DNA of 64,000 nt from Microlunatus lacustris (GTDB taxonomy: Bacteria; Actinomycetota; Actinomycetes; Propionibacteriales; Propionibacteriaceae). Every line of letters begins with the position of its first letter. Positions within the stretch are counted from its first letter, which is position 1. The notes beneath the pieces are model-generated. The model saw only the letters and a list, made by a program, of their open reading frames with translations, was not told where the DNA came from and did not search any database. Shown here one piece after another: positions 8,042 through 16,153 of the stretch. The position numbers were made by a program, and so were the translations under genes. The stretch is taken from the NCBI GenBank assembly GCA_039527025.1, contig BAAAJN010000005.1, positions 62,001-126,000 of the forward strand, written 5' to 3'.

Positions 8042-8878
8042 ATGGACCGGGACGGACTGGCGGACTTCCTGCGGCACCGGCGGGAGGCCCTGCAGCCCGT
8101 CGACGTCGGCCTGCCCGACGGCGCGCGCCGTCGGGCTCCCGGGCTGCGCCGCGAGGAGGTGGCGGCGCTCGCCGGCATGTCCACCGACTACTACGCCCGC
8201 CTGGAGCAGCGGCGCGGCCCGCAGCCGTCGGGGCAGATGCTGGCGGCGCTGGCTCGGGCGCTGCGGCTCACCCTCGACGAGCGGGACCACCTGTTCCGGC
8301 TGGCCGGGGAGAACGCCCCCACGCGGGTCCGGCGCGGCGAGCACGTCAGCCCCGCGCTGCTGCGCGTCCTGGACCGGCTGGAGGACACCCCCGCCCTGGT
8401 GCTGTCCGACCTCGGCGACACCCTGGTGCAGAACCGGGTGGCGGTCGCCCTGCTGGGTGACCACCGCCGGCACACGGGGCTGACCCGCAGCGGCTTCTAC
8501 CGCTGGTTCGCCGACCCCGACGAGCGACGGCTGTACCCGGCCGCGGACCACGCGCACCAGAGCCGGCTGCAGGCGGCCGGGCTGCGAGCCGCGGTCAGCC
8601 GCGGGGGCGCCGACCGGCGGGTCGCGGAGATCGTCCGTCGGTTGCTGGTCACCAGCCCCGAGTTCGCCGAGGTCTGGGAACGGCACGAGGTGTCGGTCCG
8701 GTTCGACGACCACAAGACCCTCGTGCACCCCGAGCTGGGCGAGCTCGACCTGGACTGCCAGGCCCTGTTCACCGAGAACCAGGCCCAGGTGCTGCTGGTC
8801 CTCACCGCAGCCCCGGGCACGCCGACGGCGGACAAGGTGCAGCTGCTGTCGGTGATCGGCTCGCAGACGTTCGCCTGA
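8042..8878 (+). CDS. XRE-family transcriptional regulator, MmyB-type
   Basis: The 278-residue protein starts with a helix-turn-helix domain (residues about 5-85) in which GLRREEVAALAGMSTDYYARLEQ is typical of the family; my count of key residues is the LRREEVA and YYxRLEQ signature. The rest matches the MmyB-like ligand-binding domain (DLGDTLVQN, FYRWFADP and a late HPELG). Such proteins usually repress an adjacent oxidoreductase gene and release DNA on binding a small, possibly fatty-acid-like ligand. Here the divergent SDR gene and the palindrome at 7989-8009 fit that model. The ATG at 8042 is chosen over an in-frame ATG at 7922 because the upstream part runs through the operator region. 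Confidence 0.87.
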   Translation: MDRDGLADFLRHRREALQPVDVGLPDGARRRAPGLRREEVAALAGMSTDYYARLEQRRGPQPSGQMLAALARALRLTLDERDHLFRLAGENAPTRVRRGEHVSPALLRVLDRLEDTPALVLSDLGDTLVQNRVAVALLGDHRRHTGLTRSGFYRWFADPDERRLYPAADHAHQSRLQAAGLRAAVSRGGADRRVAEIVRRLLVTSPEFAEVWERHEVSVRFDDHKTLVHPELGELDLDCQALFTENQAQVLLVLTAAPGTPTADKVQLLSVIGSQTFA

Positions 8879-8897
8879 CGCCGACGCCGACCGCGGC

Positions 8898-9087
8898 TCA
8901 GCCGCGCCGCCGGTGGTCCTTGATCGCGCGGGCCACCACCGTGGCGTAGGCCTGCTGGCCGCGGGCGGTCGGGTGGAACGAGGCCGAGGCGACCGACGGC
9001 GGCGCGACCACCACGCTGTTGACCCAGGGGGTGCGCGAGCCGCAGCCGTCGGCGGGTGGGGCGGGGGAGTAGCACGGGGACCCGTCG
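8898..9087 (-). pseudogene. C-terminal remnant of an SGNH/GDSL-type esterase
   Basis: The minus frame ending at 8898 reads like the last 60 residues of a secreted SGNH hydrolase: CYSP, a second Cys, WVN and then the terminal block SFHPTARGQQAYA, which carries the catalytic His. Nothing upstream of it matches the rest of that family, because the yihY gene begins immediately (its stop is at 9088). No Ser-containing GDSL block is present. I read it as a remnant left after deletion or replacement of the front of the gene. Confidence 0.6.
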
Positions 9088-10164
9088 TCAGGGGGAGGAG
9101 GGCGAGCTGCCGCGCGCCTCAGCATCCTCGGGGCCGACGTCGGGCCTCAGACCCTCGGCCGGGGGACGGCCGGCCGGCCGGAGGCGGCGGCCCTCGGCCA
9201 CGTCGCGCCGGTCCTTGGCGGCCATCCGCTCGCTGAGCCGGACGTCTCGGAGCTCCAGCACCACGCGGTCCTCGGCCGGGACACCGGCGGCCAGCTGGCG
9301 GACCCGCTCCACCTCCCGGTCCACCTCGGCACCCAGCAGCAGGGCCAGGTGGGACACCCAGAGCCAGACCAGCAGCACCACCAGCCCGGCCAGCGCCCCG
9401 TAGGTCCGCTGGTAGCCGGCGACGTGGCTCACGTAGAACCCGAAGGCCAGGGAGCCCAGCAGCCAGCCGGCGATGGCGAGCACCGCTCCGGGGCTGACCC
9501 ACCGACGGTGGGGCGGCCGCAGGTTGGGCGCCCGGGCGTAGATCAGGCCGACCAGCACCGCGAGCACCACCGCCAGCAGCGGCCACTTGAGCACCCCGAG
9601 GAGCCGGACGACCGGGGACCCGACGCCGAGCTCGGAGCCGAGTGCGGCGGTCACCGGCGCCGACAGCAGCAGCAGGACCGCGGCCACCAGCACGAGGACG
9701 CCGAGGACCAGGGTCAGCACGGCCGTCCGCAGCAGCCGCGGCAGCAGCGGTCGGCCCTCGCGGACCTCGTGCACCCGGTTGAGCGCCCGGCCGACGGCCA
9801 GCACGTAGACGGTGACGAACCCCAGGGCCAGCACCACGCCGGCCACCAGGGTGACCACGCGGGACGACGAGGCCGCCAGGCTCTCGACCAGTGGCTCGAC
9901 GACGGCCAGCGCCTCGGCGGGCACCAGCAGCCGGGCGACGACGAGGACGGTGTCGGCGGACTCGTCGCCCGCACCGAGCAGGCCGAGCAGCGAGACCAGC
10001 GCCACCAGGGCGGGGAACAGCGCGAGCAGCGCGTGGTAGGTCAGCCCGGCGGCCAGGTCGTGGTCCTGGTGGCGCCAGAAGCCGCGCCCCGCCCGGCGGG
10101 CGGCGTAGGCCCAGGCGCGGGGCCGGACGGCCCGCAGCGGAACGGTGGAGACGGGGTGAGGCAC
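9088..10164 (-). CDS. YihY/BrkB-family inner membrane protein
   Basis: This 358-residue protein has about six hydrophobic segments between residues 40 and 285. The family signatures are visible: AAGLTYHALLALFPAL near the start and the late YGALAGLVVLLVWLWVSHLA segment followed by GAEVDRE. Members were once thought to be RNase BN, which is not supported; their role is unknown, possibly envelope transport. The polar tail after residue 290 is low-complexity. The GTG at 10164 has GGGAGG 5 nt upstream; an in-frame ATG at 10239 would start inside the neighbouring gene region. Confidence 0.85.
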   Translation of the reverse strand: MPHPVSTVPLRAVRPRAWAYAARRAGRGFWRHQDHDLAAGLTYHALLALFPALVALVSLLGLLGAGDESADTVLVVARLLVPAEALAVVEPLVESLAASSSRVVTLVAGVVLALGFVTVYVLAVGRALNRVHEVREGRPLLPRLLRTAVLTLVLGVLVLVAAVLLLLSAPVTAALGSELGVGSPVVRLLGVLKWPLLAVVLAVLVGLIYARAPNLRPPHRRWVSPGAVLAIAGWLLGSLAFGFYVSHVAGYQRTYGALAGLVVLLVWLWVSHLALLLGAEVDREVERVRQLAAGVPAEDRVVLELRDVRLSERMAAKDRRDVAEGRRLRPAGRPPAEGLRPDVGPEDAEARGSSPSSP

Positions 10165-10246
10165 CGGCACCTCCCTCTCCCGTGGTGCGTCCGGCGCGCT
10201 CGTCCGCGGACCGGACGCCCGCCGTTGGTCTGACAGCATGGTCCTG

Positions 10247-11086
10247 GTGAGCCGGCACCGCTACCGCTGTCCCATCCGCTGGGGCGATCTGGACGCGCAG
10301 GGGCACGTCAACAACGCTGCCTTCCTCGACTACCTGCAGGAGGCGCGGGTCGACTGGCTGCTGGCGGGGCCGCCCGAGATGGGCCACCTGCTGGAGGCCG
10401 GGGTGCTGGTCGTCAGCCACCAGGTCGAGTACCTCGCCCCGGTGGGCTACGGCGAGCAGCCGCTGCTGGTCGAGCTCTGGGCCGAGAGCGTGGGCGCCAG
10501 CCGGTTCACCATCGCCTACGACGTCTGGGACGGCGACGTGCTGGCCGCCCGGGCGCGGACGGGCGCCGCCCCGTTCGACCTGGCCGGCGGCGGGCTGCGC
10601 CGGCTCGACCCGGGCGAGCGGTCCGGGCTGGAGGCCGTGCTGGAGCCGGCCGCGCCGCTCCGACCGCTGGTGCGGACGGCCGTCGTGGAGCCGGCGTCGC
10701 ACCACCCGCTGGCCGTCCGCTGGTCTGATCTCGACTCCTACGGCCACGTCAACAACGTGAAGTACTTCGACTACGTGCAGGAGGCGCGGATCGTGCTCAT
10801 GCACGCCACGCTCGACTGGCAGCCCGAGGACGTCTGGGTGGTGGCCCGGCAGGACCTGGAGTACCGCCGGTCGATGGACCTGCAGCCCGAGCCGTACGAC
10901 GTCACCACCTCGGTGAGCGCGGTCGGCACCCGCTCGTTCACCCTGGCCGTGGAGATCCGCAACCCCCGTGACGGCGGCCTGCACGCCACCGCTCGCACCG
11001 TCGTCGTGGGGGAGCGGCCGCTCACCCCAGGACAGCGGGGAGCGCTGGCGCGATGGGCCCCCGGAGGCCCCGGGGCCAGCAACTAG
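10247..11086 (+). CDS. Tandem hotdog-fold acyl-CoA thioesterase
   Basis: The 279-residue protein is a duplication of the 4HBT domain. The first copy has RWGDLDAQGHVNNAAFLDYL near residue 11 and the second RWSDLDSYGHVNNVKYFDYV near residue 158, each with the catalytic Asp of the 4-hydroxybenzoyl-CoA thioesterase type and QEAR after it. A single chain may thus form the usual hotdog dimer. The substrate is not known. I use GTG 10247, with CAGCAT 7 nt before it; ATG 10238 in the same frame would add three residues. The next gene starts 10 nt downstream. Confidence 0.82.
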   Translation: MSRHRYRCPIRWGDLDAQGHVNNAAFLDYLQEARVDWLLAGPPEMGHLLEAGVLVVSHQVEYLAPVGYGEQPLLVELWAESVGASRFTIAYDVWDGDVLAARARTGAAPFDLAGGGLRRLDPGERSGLEAVLEPAAPLRPLVRTAVVEPASHHPLAVRWSDLDSYGHVNNVKYFDYVQEARIVLMHATLDWQPEDVWVVARQDLEYRRSMDLQPEPYDVTTSVSAVGTRSFTLAVEIRNPRDGGLHATARTVVVGERPLTPGQRGALARWAPGGPGASN

Positions 11087-11089
11087 GGT
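11084..11089 (+). promoter_or_regulatory. -10 box TAGGGT overlapping the thioesterase stop codon
   Basis: TAGGGT includes the TAG stop of the thioesterase and is followed by 7 nt and then ATG (11097). It suggests that the dehydrogenase can be transcribed alone and translated leaderless. Confidence 0.45.
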
Positions 11090-11096
11090 GTCGACC

Positions 11097-12146
11097 ATGA
11101 CCACCACCGCCGCGCCGAGCGACCAGACCCGATCCCTGCTGATGCGCGAGCACGAGGTCGCCGTGCAGCCCGCACCAGTGCCCGCGCCCGGCCCCCAGCA
11201 GGTGCTGATCGAGGTGGCGGCCGTGGGCATCTGCGGCTCCGACGTCCACTACTACGAGCACGGGCGGATCGCCGACTTCGTCGTCGAGGCGCCGCTGGTG
11301 CTCGGGCACGAGGCCTCCGGCACCATCCGGGCGCTGGGCTCGGAGGTCACCGACCGCACCGTCGGGCAGCGGGTGGCCATGGAGCCGCAGGAGACCTGCG
11401 GACGCTGCACCCAGTGCCTGGCCGGCCGCTACAACCTGTGCCCGCACGTCCAGTTCTTCGCCACCCCGCCCGTCGACGGCGCCTTCACCCAGTACGTCGT
11501 CCTGGACTCCTCCCGCGCCCACCCGGTGCCGGACAGCCTGAGCGACGAGGCGGCCGCGCTGATCGAGCCGCTCTCGGTGGCGGTCGCCGCCGCCCGCAAG
11601 GCACGGATCGAGCCGGGCGACCGGGTGCTGGTGACCGGCGCCGGGCCCGTCGGGCTGCTGTGCGCCGACGTGGCCCGCGCCCGCGGTGCCGCCTGGGTGG
11701 GCGTCAGCGACACCAACGACACCCGGCTCGAGGTGGCCCGGCAGCGGGGCGCCTCGCAGGTGGCCAACGTCGCCTCGGCACCGCTGGACTCCCAGGTCGA
11801 GCCGGTGGACGTCATCCTCGAGTGCAGCGGTGCGAAGCCCGCGGTGCAGGCCGCGTTCGGGGTGGCCGCCCCGGCCGCTCGGATCGTGCTGATCGGGATG
11901 GGCGCAGCGGACATGGAGCTCCCGGTGGCCGCCATCCAGGTCCGGGAGCTGGAGGTGACCGGGGTCTTCCGCTACGCCAACTGCTACCCGGCGGCGATCG
12001 GCCTGGCGGCCAGCGGTGCTGTCGACCTCGACGGCCTGGTGACCGGCAAGTTCGGGCTGGAGCAGGTGGAGGAGGCGCTGACCGCGTCCCGGACCAACCC
12101 GAACAGCCTCAAGCCGTTCGTCTACCCGGGTGCCGACCGCCTCTGA
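11097..12146 (+). CDS. Zinc-dependent medium-chain dehydrogenase, sorbitol/xylitol dehydrogenase-like
   Basis: This 349-residue MDR enzyme would oxidise a polyol to a ketose with NAD. Catalytic zinc ligands are in GICGSDVHYYEHG (Cys) and GHEASG (His-Glu), and the structural zinc site has the four cysteines of CGRCTQC and LC. The cofactor motif GAGPVGLL lies near residue 183, with DTND after it. GVFRYANCYP near the end is typical of sorbitol, xylitol or L-iditol dehydrogenases. No sugar transporter or kinase lies nearby, so the polyol is unknown. Confidence 0.87.
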   Translation: MTTTAAPSDQTRSLLMREHEVAVQPAPVPAPGPQQVLIEVAAVGICGSDVHYYEHGRIADFVVEAPLVLGHEASGTIRALGSEVTDRTVGQRVAMEPQETCGRCTQCLAGRYNLCPHVQFFATPPVDGAFTQYVVLDSSRAHPVPDSLSDEAAALIEPLSVAVAAARKARIEPGDRVLVTGAGPVGLLCADVARARGAAWVGVSDTNDTRLEVARQRGASQVANVASAPLDSQVEPVDVILECSGAKPAVQAAFGVAAPAARIVLIGMGAADMELPVAAIQVRELEVTGVFRYANCYPAAIGLAASGAVDLDGLVTGKFGLEQVEEALTASRTNPNSLKPFVYPGADRL

Positions 12147-12162
12147 CGTGGACCGGACGGGT

Positions 12163-12204
12163 TGTGCGGAGCTCGACCGCGATCACCCGGTCGAACTCCG
12201 CACA
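12163..12204. terminator. Strong hairpin between convergent genes
   Basis: Arms 12163-12179 and 12188-12204 pair over 17 bp with one mismatch and an 8-nt loop. It lies 16 nt after the dehydrogenase stop and 11 nt before the stop of the haemoglobin gene, so it can serve both. Confidence 0.75.
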
Positions 12205-12215
12205 CGACGGCACGG

Positions 12216-12644
12216 TCAGAGCTGCAGGCCGCGGGCGGCGCCCGCGGGTCCGTCCATCCGGTTGACCATGGAGTACGCAGCCCGCTCCATGTAGCTCCAG
12301 AGCTCCTGGGCCTGCGCCGGCGTCAGGTGCTCGAGGGAGTCGATGGCGTCGCGCATGTGCCGCAGCCAGCGGTCCCGCATGTCGATGGTGACCTCGAAGG
12401 GCATGTGCCGCATCCGGAGCCGGGGGTGGCCGCGCTGCTCGCTGTAGGTGGTCGGGCCGCCCCAGTACTGCTCCAGGAACATCCGGAAGCGGGTCTCGGC
12501 CGGGCCGAGGTCCTCCTCGGGGTACAGCGCGCGCAGCGGCGGGTCGCCGGCGACGCCCTCGTAGAAGCGCTTGACGAGGGCGACGAAGGTGTCGTGGCCG
12601 CCGACGGCGTCGTAGAAGGTCTGCAGGGGTGCTGACTCGGTCAT
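12216..12644 (-). CDS. glbO: Truncated haemoglobin, group II (GlbO/trHbO)
   Basis: The 142-residue protein begins QTFYDAVGGHDTF and carries YPEEDL, FLEQYWGGPTTYSEQRG and HPRLRMRH with the proximal His, all as in mycobacterial GlbO. The Trp of the G-helix (DRWLRHM) is present. Group II truncated globins bind O2 and handle oxidants or nitric oxide. The ATG at 12644 has a GACAAT box 7 nt upstream, so it could be leaderless; ATG 12653 (three more residues) is the alternative. Confidence 0.93.
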   Translation of the reverse strand: MTESAPLQTFYDAVGGHDTFVALVKRFYEGVAGDPPLRALYPEEDLGPAETRFRMFLEQYWGGPTTYSEQRGHPRLRMRHMPFEVTIDMRDRWLRHMRDAIDSLEHLTPAQAQELWSYMERAAYSMVNRMDGPAGAARGLQL

Positions 12645-12785
12645 CGGACCCATTGTCCCCCACGGCGCAGGACCCGGCTCCCGGGCGCAGTCGGGCGGGG
12701 CCGGGCTGGCACCATGGAGGCCGCTGACCCGGCCCGTGCGGTCGGGTCCGCCATCCACGCACCCGAGCAGAACGAGGAGAACGTC

Positions 12786-13217
12786 ATGGCCACCGTCCGC
12801 ACCGCACAGGCCCACTGGGAAGGCTCGCTCATGGAGGGCCAGGGCGAGGTCGAGCTCGTCACCTCCGGGACCGGCAGCTTCGAGGTCAACTGGGCCTCGC
12901 GCGCCAACGAGTCCGACGGGAAGACCAGCCCCGAGGAGCTCATCGCCGCCGCCCACTCCACCTGCTTCTCGATGGCGCTGTCGCACGGCCTGGCGCAGGC
13001 CGGGAACGCGCCGACCTCCATCGACACCACCGCCGACGTCACCTTCCAGGCGGGTCAGGGGATCACGGGCATCACGCTGACGGTCAAGGGCGTGGTGCCC
13101 GGCCTGACCCCGCTGCAGTTCGAGGAGGCGGCCCAGGACGCCAAGAAGAACTGTCCCGTCTCCCAGGCGCTGACCGGCACCACCATCACCCTGGAGGCCA
13201 GCCTCGTCGAGGGCTGA
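12786..13217 (+). CDS. OsmC/Ohr-family peroxiredoxin
   Basis: The 143-residue protein reduces organic hydroperoxides with two cysteines, seen here in HSTCFSMALS and KKNCPVS. SPEELIAAAHS and the late TGTTITLEASL fit the OsmC subgroup rather than Ohr. GAGGAG lies 6 nt before the ATG. It is divergent from the truncated haemoglobin gene, another oxidant-related function, and the 141-nt gap between them holds both promoters. Confidence 0.9.
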   Translation: MATVRTAQAHWEGSLMEGQGEVELVTSGTGSFEVNWASRANESDGKTSPEELIAAAHSTCFSMALSHGLAQAGNAPTSIDTTADVTFQAGQGITGITLTVKGVVPGLTPLQFEEAAQDAKKNCPVSQALTGTTITLEASLVEG

Positions 13218-13230
13218 GCCGATCGCCGTG

Positions 13231-13345
13231 GCCTGAGCCTGTCGCCGTGGCCTGAGCCTGTCGCCGTGGCCTGAGCCTGTCGAAGGCCCTTCGACAGGCT
13301 CAGGGCGCGGGGGCGGAGCTCAGGGCGTGGGGGGAGGGGGAACTC
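13231..13345. repeat. Palindromic repeat array: two left half-units, full palindrome, degenerate right half-units
   Basis: Left half-units GCCTGAGCCTGTCGCCGTG start at 13231 and 13250 (period 19) and lead into a perfect palindrome, arms 13270-13286 and 13288-13304 around one C. Shortened right tails ending in CTCAGGGCG follow at about 13317-13326 and 13342. The array lies between the convergent osmC-like and mscS-like genes. Confidence 0.85.
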
Positions 13346-13374
13346 AGGGCGCGGGGGCAGAGCTCCAAGGCGTC

Positions 13375-13998
13375 TCAGGCCGTCGGCGCAGGCTCCTCGA
13401 CCACGGGGGGCCGGCCCGGCCCGCCCTGGGAGTAGTTGCCCACCCGCAGCACCTCGCCGTTGCGGACGTACCAGACGGTGCCGTCGTCGTCCCGGAGCGA
13501 GGTGACGCGCAGCCCGATCGCCTCCACCCGGCCGGACGCCTTCTCCAGGTCGACCCAGTCGCCGACGCCCAGCTGGTCCTCGATCAGCATGAAGACGCCG
13601 GCGAACAGGTCCTTGATGATGTTCTGCACGCCGAAGGCCACCGCCACCCCGGCCACCGAGGCGCCGGCCACCAGCGTGGTGATCTGGTAACCCAGCTCGG
13701 CCAGCACGGTCAGCGCCGTGGTCAGGATGACCAGGAACGTCACGACGCTCTTGGCCAGGCTGCCCAGCGCGCCGATCCTGGCGTCCCGGCGCTCGGGGGC
13801 GGCGCCGGGGGCCTCGAACAGCACCTGCGCCGCCTTGAAACGGGTGACCGGCGGCCGGCTGACCGCCTGGCGGACGGTGCGGTCGATCAGCCGGTGCACC
13901 ACCACCCGGGCCACCACCGCGACCAGGAGCAGGAAGGCGATCCGCAGCGGGACGAAGGCGGCGACCTCCGCCGGGGTGTCGGGGAACCAGGTGGGCAT
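13375..13998 (-). CDS. MscS-like mechanosensitive channel, short form
   Basis: The 207-residue protein has a first hydrophobic helix at about 18-38, a second at 82-105 and a third, amphipathic pore helix with GVAVAFGVQNIIKDLFAGV, followed by IEDQLGVGDWVDL and the beta domain (GRVEAIGLRVTSLRDDDG). It would open under membrane tension and release solutes on hypo-osmotic shock. The C-terminal alpha/beta vestibule of E. coli MscS (286 residues) is missing; the protein ends in a Pro/Glu tail next to the repeat array. Similar short forms exist in actinobacteria, so truncation is not certain. Confidence 0.85.
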   Translation of the reverse strand: MPTWFPDTPAEVAAFVPLRIAFLLLVAVVARVVVHRLIDRTVRQAVSRPPVTRFKAAQVLFEAPGAAPERRDARIGALGSLAKSVVTFLVILTTALTVLAELGYQITTLVAGASVAGVAVAFGVQNIIKDLFAGVFMLIEDQLGVGDWVDLEKASGRVEAIGLRVTSLRDDDGTVWYVRNGEVLRVGNYSQGGPGRPPVVEEPAPTA

Positions 13999-14051
13999 GG
14001 CGGCCAGCCTAGGCTCGCGGAACTGTCAGCCCCGGCACCGACAATGCCGGA

Positions 14052-14966
14052 GTGAGCCACTCGACCATCGCCCAGGACGGACCGCCCGACTGGAGGCTGC
14101 TGCTCGCGGTGAGCACCACCGTGCTGGCCTGGGCCTCCGCCTTCGTGGTCATCCGGTTCGTCGGGCCGCACTTCTCACCCGGGTCGCTCACCCTGGGCCG
14201 GCTGCTGGTCGGCAGCGCGGTGCTCTCCCTGGTGGTGGTCGGGCGTCCTCAGGTCCGGCTGGGCCGGCGCGACGGGGCCCTCGTCGCCCTCATCGGGGTG
14301 GCGTGGTTCGCGGTCTACAACATCGCCCTCAACGCCGGCGAGCAGCACGTCGACGCCGGTACCGCGGCCATGCTCATCCAGGTCGCGCCCGTCCTCATCG
14401 GGGTGCTGGCCGGGCTGCTGCTGGGCGAGGGGTTCCCGCGGATGCTGGTCGTCGGCGGCCTGGTCGCCTTCGCCGGCACCCTCGTCATCGGGGTCGCCAC
14501 CAGCACCGGAGACGCCGACGTCGCGGGGGTGCTGCTCGTGCTGCTCAGCGCCGTGGTCTACGCCGTCGCCATGGTGGCGCAGAAGGTGGTGCTGCGGCGG
14601 GTACCCGGCTCGCAGGTGACCTGGCTGGCCTGCCTGGTCGGCACCGTGGCCACGTTGCTCTTCGCGCCCGCGCTGGTCGCCGAGGTGCAGCGGGCCCCGG
14701 CGTCGGCGGTGCTGGGCGTCGTCTACCTCGGCGTCGTGCCGACGGCACTCGCCTTCTCCACCTGGGCCTACGCGCTGAGCCGGACCAGCGCGGGCCGGCT
14801 CGGCGTCACGACCTACGTCGTGCCGCCGATCGCCATCGGGCTCGGCTGGCTGTTCCTGCAGGAGGTGCCGGCTCTGCTCGCCGTGGCGGGCGGGGTGCTG
14901 TCCCTGGTCGGGGTGGCCCTGGCCCGGCGGCCGTCGCGGCCCGCCGTCCCCGAGACCTCGGCCTGA
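14052..14966 (+). CDS. DMT-superfamily (EamA) transporter
   Basis: The 304-residue protein consists of two EamA repeats, each of about five hydrophobic helices, with WASAFVVIRF near residue 20 and VPPIAIGLGWLFLQE in the second half. EamA proteins export amino acids or other metabolites, but the substrate cannot be told. The start is GTG (14052), shortly after the divergent mscS start with 53 nt between them. Confidence 0.85.
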   Translation: MSHSTIAQDGPPDWRLLLAVSTTVLAWASAFVVIRFVGPHFSPGSLTLGRLLVGSAVLSLVVVGRPQVRLGRRDGALVALIGVAWFAVYNIALNAGEQHVDAGTAAMLIQVAPVLIGVLAGLLLGEGFPRMLVVGGLVAFAGTLVIGVATSTGDADVAGVLLVLLSAVVYAVAMVAQKVVLRRVPGSQVTWLACLVGTVATLLFAPALVAEVQRAPASAVLGVVYLGVVPTALAFSTWAYALSRTSAGRLGVTTYVVPPIAIGLGWLFLQEVPALLAVAGGVLSLVGVALARRPSRPAVPETSA

Positions 14967-14969
14967 GCG

Positions 14970-16070
14970 CTACCGCTGCGCGCCGAACCAGTCAGCGCCC
15001 AGCTGCTGCGCGGTGTCCCAGGGGTCCAGGTCCTGGCGCAGGCAGGTGATGGCAAGGGCGCGCTGCCGATCCGCCGTGACCGCGAAGACCGTGTTGAAGC
15101 CGGCCCACTCCCCGTCGTGCGCGAGCCAGCCGTCGGGAAGCAGGAAGACCCCCGCTCCGTAGCGGGCACCCTCGGGGGCCCCGGGAGCCGCGTCCGCCGT
15201 GCGGCGCTCGTTCAGCCACGGCCCGGTGGGCGCGCCGGTGCGGTAGGTGTCGGCCCAGCGCACCAGGGTGCTCGGCGTGGCCTGCAGGCCGGCTGCGCCG
15301 GTGGCGTCCCAGTGCCAGTCCGCGAGCTCGAAGGCGTCCCCCGCGGCCGACCGGCGGTAGGAGTGCAGGCCGGCGCTGCCGACCACCGGTCGTACGGCGA
15401 GGTCCAGCGGACCGAAGAGCGCGGACTGGAGGTGCTCACCCAACGGCACTCCGGCCACCTCCTCGACGACCAGGCCCAGCAGCAGGTAGTTCGAGTTCGA
15501 GTAGGCCCACCCCGAGCCGGGCTCGAAGGTCAGCTCCTCCACCTCGCGGAGGGACTCCAGGGCCTCCTCGCGGGTGCTCTCCATCTCCAACCCGATGGAG
15601 CGCTCCTGGAGCAGCAGGATGTACTCCGGCACGCCGCTGGTGTGCTGGACCAGCTGGCGCAGGGTCACCTCGTCGGCCCAGTCCGGCAGACCCCCCAGGT
15701 GGTCCGCAAGTCGGTCGTCGAGGGACAGCCGACCCGCGTGCTCCAGCAGCAGCAGCGCGGTCGCGGTGAACTGCTTGGCCACCGAGCCCATGTCGACCGG
15801 GGACTCCCCGGTGAGCGGCGCCCGGCTCTCGAGGTCGGCCAGCCCGCTGGCGCCCTGCCACACCACCGCGCCGCGCTCGCCCACGGCGGCGGTGCAGCCC
15901 GGCGCGCCGGGGTCGGCGACGAGGTCGTCGAGGGCGCGCTGGCTGCGGCTCGCGGGGGTGTCCGCGGGGGCGGACGGCGCCGGGCGCGGGGGCGCGGGCG
16001 AGCAGGCGACCAGGACCAGCGGGGCCAGGGCGGCGACGACGAGCGCCCTGGTGCGTGCCGGCCTGCTCAT
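14970..16070 (-). CDS. Lipoprotein serine hydrolase, class C beta-lactamase/PBP fold
   Basis: The 366-residue protein has a signal peptide ending in a lipobox (LVLVAC, Cys near residue 23), so it is anchored outside the membrane. The SxxK motif is in MGSVAKQFT, the YxN motif in WAYSNSN, and the third motif is HDGEW near the end. This pattern belongs to the beta-lactamase-related family of D,D-peptidases and esterases (PF00144 type). The ATG at 16070 has GGAGGGGG upstream. It converges with the DMT transporter, with only 3 nt between the stops. Confidence 0.87.
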   Translation of the reverse strand: MSRPARTRALVVAALAPLVLVACSPAPPRPAPSAPADTPASRSQRALDDLVADPGAPGCTAAVGERGAVVWQGASGLADLESRAPLTGESPVDMGSVAKQFTATALLLLEHAGRLSLDDRLADHLGGLPDWADEVTLRQLVQHTSGVPEYILLLQERSIGLEMESTREEALESLREVEELTFEPGSGWAYSNSNYLLLGLVVEEVAGVPLGEHLQSALFGPLDLAVRPVVGSAGLHSYRRSAAGDAFELADWHWDATGAAGLQATPSTLVRWADTYRTGAPTGPWLNERRTADAAPGAPEGARYGAGVFLLPDGWLAHDGEWAGFNTVFAVTADRQRALAITCLRQDLDPWDTAQQLGADWFGAQR

Positions 16071-16153
16071 CGCCACCCCCTCCGGACGAGCATCGCCGAC
16101 CGCCGGCGGGCGGGCAAGGGGTCGATCTGGCACTTGCGCCGTCCGGCGCAGGG

